Shown one piece after another: positions 5,850-7,721 of a stretch of DNA of 7,721 nucleotides. The DNA lies in the NCBI GenBank assembly GCA_964393545.1, contig CAYMUB010000036.1, positions 1 to 7,721 on the forward strand. Direction: 5' to 3'. The position numbers and the translations under genes are program-made. The notes below the pieces were generated by a model. The model worked only from the letters and a program-made list of their open reading frames with translations. It was not told where the DNA came from and did no database searches. How positions within the stretch are numbered: position 1 is the first letter of the stretch; each line of letters begins with the position of its first letter. This DNA is from CAYMUB01 sp964393545. GTDB lineage: Bacteria; Patescibacteriota; Microgenomatia; Daviesbacterales; UBA10151.

Positions 5850-5878
5850 AATGTAGCATAGATCCATAAAATAGTCAA
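5850..5878 (-). promoter_or_regulatory. Sigma70-type promoter of the ATPase gene, leaderless
   Basis: On the minus strand TTGACT (5878 to 5873), a 17-bp spacer, then TACATT (5855 to 5850) preceded by TGC, an extended -10. The ATG at 5843 starts 6 bases after the -10, so transcription and translation should begin at nearly the same base. Confidence 0.72.
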
Positions 5879-5889
5879 ATTTTATGGAT
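5862..5889. promoter_or_regulatory. Perfect 10-bp inverted repeat over the ATPase -35, operator candidate
   Basis: ATCCATAAAA (5862-5871) and TTTTATGGAT (5880-5889) are exact inverted arms with an 8-base centre that contains most of the -35 box. A 28-bp dyad here would suit a dimeric repressor blocking RNA polymerase. A role as a terminator is unlikely because no gene ends here. Confidence 0.6.
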
Positions 5890-5923
5890 TCTTATTCCTC
5901 AAAATATACAAATAACGTTTGTC

Positions 5924-5945
5924 TTGTGCCCCATCTGGGACGATG
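5924..5945 (+). repeat. 22-bp dispersed direct repeat, copy 2
   Basis: TTGTGC followed by CCCATCTGGGACGATG. It is in the same orientation as copy 1, and the two bracket the ATPase gene and its promoter. It abuts the duplicated gatD tail, which starts at about 5946. Confidence 0.75.
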
Positions 5946-6011
5946 TTAGAATCTCTGGGTGATTCCTTAGAACTCCAAACCCAGAACGCAGCTATAAAAA
6001 GATTTGGTTAA
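5946..6011 (+). pseudogene. Remnant: diverged second copy of the gatD 3' end
   Basis: The last 22 codons of gatD (4598-4663) recur here at a constant offset of 1348 bases without any gap, ending at the equivalent TAA (6009-6011). Over the last 51 bases 45 are identical. The encoded end is SLELQTQNAAIKRFG against SFELQAQNTAIKRFG in gatD, and several changes are silent, so this came from a once-functional gatD homologue rather than a fresh duplicate. No other part of gatD is present and there is no start of its own. The sequence upstream is the 22-bp repeat. Confidence 0.8.
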
Positions 6012-6041
6012 TGATTTTACTTTCAACAACAAACCTATAGT

Positions 6042-6070
6042 TTGACTTTTAGAATTAGGTATAGTATGAT
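6042..6070 (+). promoter_or_regulatory. Sigma70-type promoter of the Tat lipoprotein gene
   Basis: TTGACT (6042-6047), 17 bp, TATGAT (6065-6070). Transcription would start near 6077, a few bases before the ATG at 6081. A short inverted repeat, ACCTA (6033-6037) and TAGGT (6056-6060), flanks the -35. The spacer start resembles that of the 1991 promoter (TTGACTTTT, later TTAG). The -35 TTG is in frame with the gene. Confidence 0.65.
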
Positions 6071-6080
6071 TATGCTCATT

Positions 6081-6641
6081 ATGTCAAAAGGACCGGAAAG
6101 TGGTATTTCTATGCCACGAAGAAGATTTTTAAATGTTTTAAGATTCACAGCTCTATCCGCAGTAACTGGTGTTTTAACTGGCTGTGATTTGGTTCAGGCA
6201 GAAAATTGCTATAACAGACTTAGATCTTATGGAAAAAATCTGGGAAATTTAGTAAGAAAAAATAGAGAAGAATTATTAGTCGATAACCCTCAGCTTGCAC
6301 AGGCAATTACGTTCCAGGCAGGAGAATTTAGAGGTCAGCCTGGGTTAAGTGATAACAGTAGCAGAGATCAATTATCATTTGCAGTAAGAGGTGCAGTTTT
6401 AGTAAGCCGAAATAAATTAAACAGCAAACAATTAACCCGTGAGGAACGCACTGAACTGGTTTTTATCATAGCTTATACTAACCAAATTATAAATGCCGCT
6501 CAACTTTCTTCTGAAGACCGTCACTCCCTCACAATTGATCAATCAAAAGCAGTTTTGATATTTGCCTTAAACCGGGCAAATGAGGTTTATCAAAATCCAA
6601 ATGGGAAAAACTGTTTCTCTGAGGGAACCAACTTAGATTAA
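6081..6641 (+). CDS. Tat-type lipoprotein of unknown function
   Basis: The protein has 186 residues from the ATG at 6081, chosen because transcription should begin just before it. An alternative ATG at 6111 would begin MPRRRFLN and is also possible. The N-terminus carries a twin-arginine signal, PRRRFLNVLRF (12-22), a hydrophobic stretch, and the lipobox LTGC (32-35) with Cys35 as the lipidation site. This predicts folded export through Tat and anchoring to the outer face of the membrane. The mature part is polar and probably helical; Cys43 and Cys178 are the only other cysteines and could form a disulfide. I do not recognise a domain. It is 23 bases upstream of the CPBP-like gene and may be expressed with it. 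Confidence 0.75.
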   Translation: MSKGPESGISMPRRRFLNVLRFTALSAVTGVLTGCDLVQAENCYNRLRSYGKNLGNLVRKNREELLVDNPQLAQAITFQAGEFRGQPGLSDNSSRDQLSFAVRGAVLVSRNKLNSKQLTREERTELVFIIAYTNQIINAAQLSSEDRHSLTIDQSKAVLIFALNRANEVYQNPNGKNCFSEGTNLD

Positions 6642-6664
6642 CCCTGAATCAAATTAATATTAAA

Positions 6665-7534
6665 ATGGAAAAACACTTAGGAAGAAGAGGGTTGTTTAAA
6701 AAATTCATACCATTTAGAAAACAACCTCAACCAGAGCTCTCACAACAACTTATAGAAATTCCTGCCCAACCCTGGCAGCCAACAATTAAAATTACACGTG
6801 CTGATTTTATAAAAGGCTCAGTTGGCCTTGGAACTACTTTAGTATTAGGAAATCTTTTTAGAGAAGTTGAGCTACAACAAACAAACCCTGTTACAAGCAC
6901 AGTTACTGATCAGGAGCCTCTTTTACAAAACCAACCAAGAGGAATCCAATTTTCTCCTGAACAAATTTCTAAAGTTGCAAAACATAGAACTGTTGAGTCT
7001 TATGTTGATACCACTCTCAAACAAACTTTTGCAACTTTACTAAAAGATAAGGTTGGAAATTTCTTAGAAAAAATGGGTATGTCTCATGGTAATCAAAGCT
7101 ATAGTAGAGAGAGGTGGATTGAAGGATTTAAAAAAGAACCTCTTTCAAATATAGTTATGGGAGGTTTACTAATCCCTGTAGGTGAAGAGGCAGCTTTTAG
7201 GTTATCAGTATCTAAAGAGTTTATTAAAGATGCAGATAACAGTATGCGGTGGGATATTGGTTTACCTACATCCTTGGCATTTGCCCTAATGCACAACATT
7301 CATCAGGAGGGAAAATGGTGGGAGGTATCAAAGCTTGGATTAAAAAAATCCATTCCAGCTGAACAATTTATTGGAGGACTTACTTATTGGTATTTTACTA
7401 GAGAAAAAGGATATGATCATGCAGTTTTTGCTCATGGGTTAAACAATTTAATTCCCTTTGTAATGGGGATTGCTCCATTTAGATTATTACCCCCAGAAGA
7501 AGCAGAAAAAGTTGTCAGATCTTTTTTATTATAG
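6665..7534 (+). CDS. CPBP-family (CAAX-protease-like) intramembrane metalloprotease
   Basis: The protein has 289 residues. It shows the three signature motifs of the CPBP/Abi (Rce1-related) family in order: EEAAFR (174-179, EExxxR), FALMH (206-210, FxxxH) and HGLNN (257-261, HxxxN). In this family these glutamates, histidines and the asparagine form the active site within the membrane; some members process peptides or act in bacteriocin immunity. Unusually, the first 160 residues are mostly polar, and the motif region has only moderately hydrophobic helices, so it may have fewer membrane spans than typical members. Residues 44-63 (TRADFIKGSVGLG, then a hydrophobic stretch) resemble a Tat signal in which the second arginine is alanine, and more likely form an N-terminal anchor. 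No Shine-Dalgarno precedes the ATG. It is probably paired with the upstream lipoprotein; the substrate is unknown. Confidence 0.72.
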   Translation: MEKHLGRRGLFKKFIPFRKQPQPELSQQLIEIPAQPWQPTIKITRADFIKGSVGLGTTLVLGNLFREVELQQTNPVTSTVTDQEPLLQNQPRGIQFSPEQISKVAKHRTVESYVDTTLKQTFATLLKDKVGNFLEKMGMSHGNQSYSRERWIEGFKKEPLSNIVMGGLLIPVGEEAAFRLSVSKEFIKDADNSMRWDIGLPTSLAFALMHNIHQEGKWWEVSKLGLKKSIPAEQFIGGLTYWYFTREKGYDHAVFAHGLNNLIPFVMGIAPFRLLPPEEAEKVVRSFLL

Positions 7535-7573
7535 AAAGAAACCTAAACATAATCCTTTAGACCCAAAAATATA

Positions 7574-7595
7574 ATGTGTGCCATCTGGGACGATG
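7574..7595 (+). repeat. 22-bp dispersed direct repeat, copy 3
   Basis: It shares the 17 bases CCATCTGGGACGATGTT with copy 2, extending two bases past the end given here, and has the same orientation as the other two copies. It starts 40 bases after the CPBP gene. The block TTTAGACCCAAAAA just before it (from 7556) resembles TTTAGACCAAAAAG just after copy 1 (from 4694), so the shared element may be larger and rearranged. Confidence 0.72.
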
Positions 7596-7622
7596 TTCGA
7601 CCCTACTTTGTGAGCTCGAAAA

Positions 7623-7631
7623 TGGTATAAT
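7623..7631 (+). promoter_or_regulatory. Extended -10 promoter near the window end
   Basis: TGG followed by a perfect TATAAT (7626-7631) is a consensus extended -10. No good -35 is seen at 17 bp. A short inverted repeat, TTCGA (7596-7600) and TCGAA (7616-7620), lies upstream. Transcription would start near 7638 and read out of the window. Confidence 0.55.
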
Positions 7632-7721
7632 ATACTTAAGTACAACTGGACTACTGATGAAGAAAAATTTAAAAAAAGAAATAACAAAAAATATAAAATA
7701 TCGATAATAACACACCTTATA
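7632..7721 (+). CDS. Possible 5' end of a gene leaving the window, no normal start codon
   Basis: One frame stays open from 7632 to the end of the window and encodes ILKYNWTTDEEKF followed by a lysine-rich stretch and KYKISIITHLI. The amphipathic NWTTDEEKF...KY pattern reminds me of N-termini of uncharacterised CPR proteins, but I cannot verify this. No ATG, GTG or TTG begins this frame; an ATA at 7632 sits where a start would be expected. It may therefore be a decayed gene, use a rare start, or be chance. A competing 16-codon ORF (7657-7707) begins with an ATG in another frame and looks spurious. Confidence 0.3.
   Translation, partial: MLKYNWTTDEEKFKKRNNKKYKISIITHLI

Noticed and set aside
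5844..5867. Upstream ATG at 5867 for the ATPase
   Set aside because: It lies in the spacer between a good -35 and an extended -10, so it would not be transcribed; the ATG at 5843 directly follows the promoter.
4667..5945. Repeat copies 1 and 2 as terminal inverted repeats of an insertion sequence
   Set aside because: They are direct, not inverted, and the enclosed gene is an AAA_14/DUF4143 ATPase rather than a transposase, so a classical IS is not supported.
7576..7707. 43-codon ORF starting GTG within repeat copy 3, or the 16-codon ORF from ATG 7657
   Set aside because: Both overlap the promoter or lysine-rich AT tract, lack a ribosome binding site, and have no recognisable features.

Overview
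The window looks like chromosomal DNA of a Candidate Phyla Radiation (Patescibacteria) bacterium, most likely of the Microgenomates type. This is inferred from the AT-rich sequence, compact genes, heptamer-repeat tracts inside a coding gene, and protein families that resemble CPR versions. TGA is used as a stop codon (murT ends in TGA), so the recoded Gracilibacteria/Absconditabacteria code is not in use.

Layout. Bases 1-184 hold the tail of a PIN-domain (VapC-like) protein. A tRNA-Leu(CAG) follows on the minus strand (210-293). From 319 there is a cell-envelope block on the plus strand: a YvcK/GlmR-type UDP-GlcNAc-binding regulator, two tandem paralogous glucosaminidase/lysozyme-like exported proteins, then murT and gatD, the two subunits of the lipid II isoglutaminyl synthase. 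The second hydrolase-like gene, murT and gatD form a tight operon (7-nt gap, then a 4-nt overlap). A minus-strand AAA_14/DUF4143 ATPase (4719-5843) interrupts the plus-strand run. It is flanked by direct copies of a 22-bp repeat and followed by a diverged second copy of the last 22 codons of gatD, so it looks like an inserted or recombined cassette. Next come a Tat-type lipoprotein of unknown function and a CPBP-family (CAAX-protease-like) protein with all three family motifs but an unusually long N-terminal region. The last 190 bases hold a third repeat copy, a good extended -10 promoter, and the start of what may be another coding region.

How the parts work together. YvcK/GlmR senses UDP-GlcNAc, the precursor of peptidoglycan. 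MurT-GatD amidates D-glutamate of the lipid II stem peptide. The paired exported hydrolase-like proteins probably act on finished glycan strands. The block therefore reads as a small peptidoglycan supply, modification and remodelling cluster.

Most notable features. (1) Sigma70-type promoters of the form TTGACT-17 bp-TANNNT lie so close to the start codons that several mRNAs should be leaderless; in three genes the -35 box TTGACT would be misread as an in-frame TTG start. (2) murT carries three in-frame tracts with 7-nt periodicity and lacks every cysteine of the usual zinc ribbon. (3) A hairpin at the extreme 5' end of the hydrolase-murT-gatD transcript buries the Shine-Dalgarno sequence. (4) Inverted repeats frame the -35 boxes, most strikingly at the ATPase promoter.
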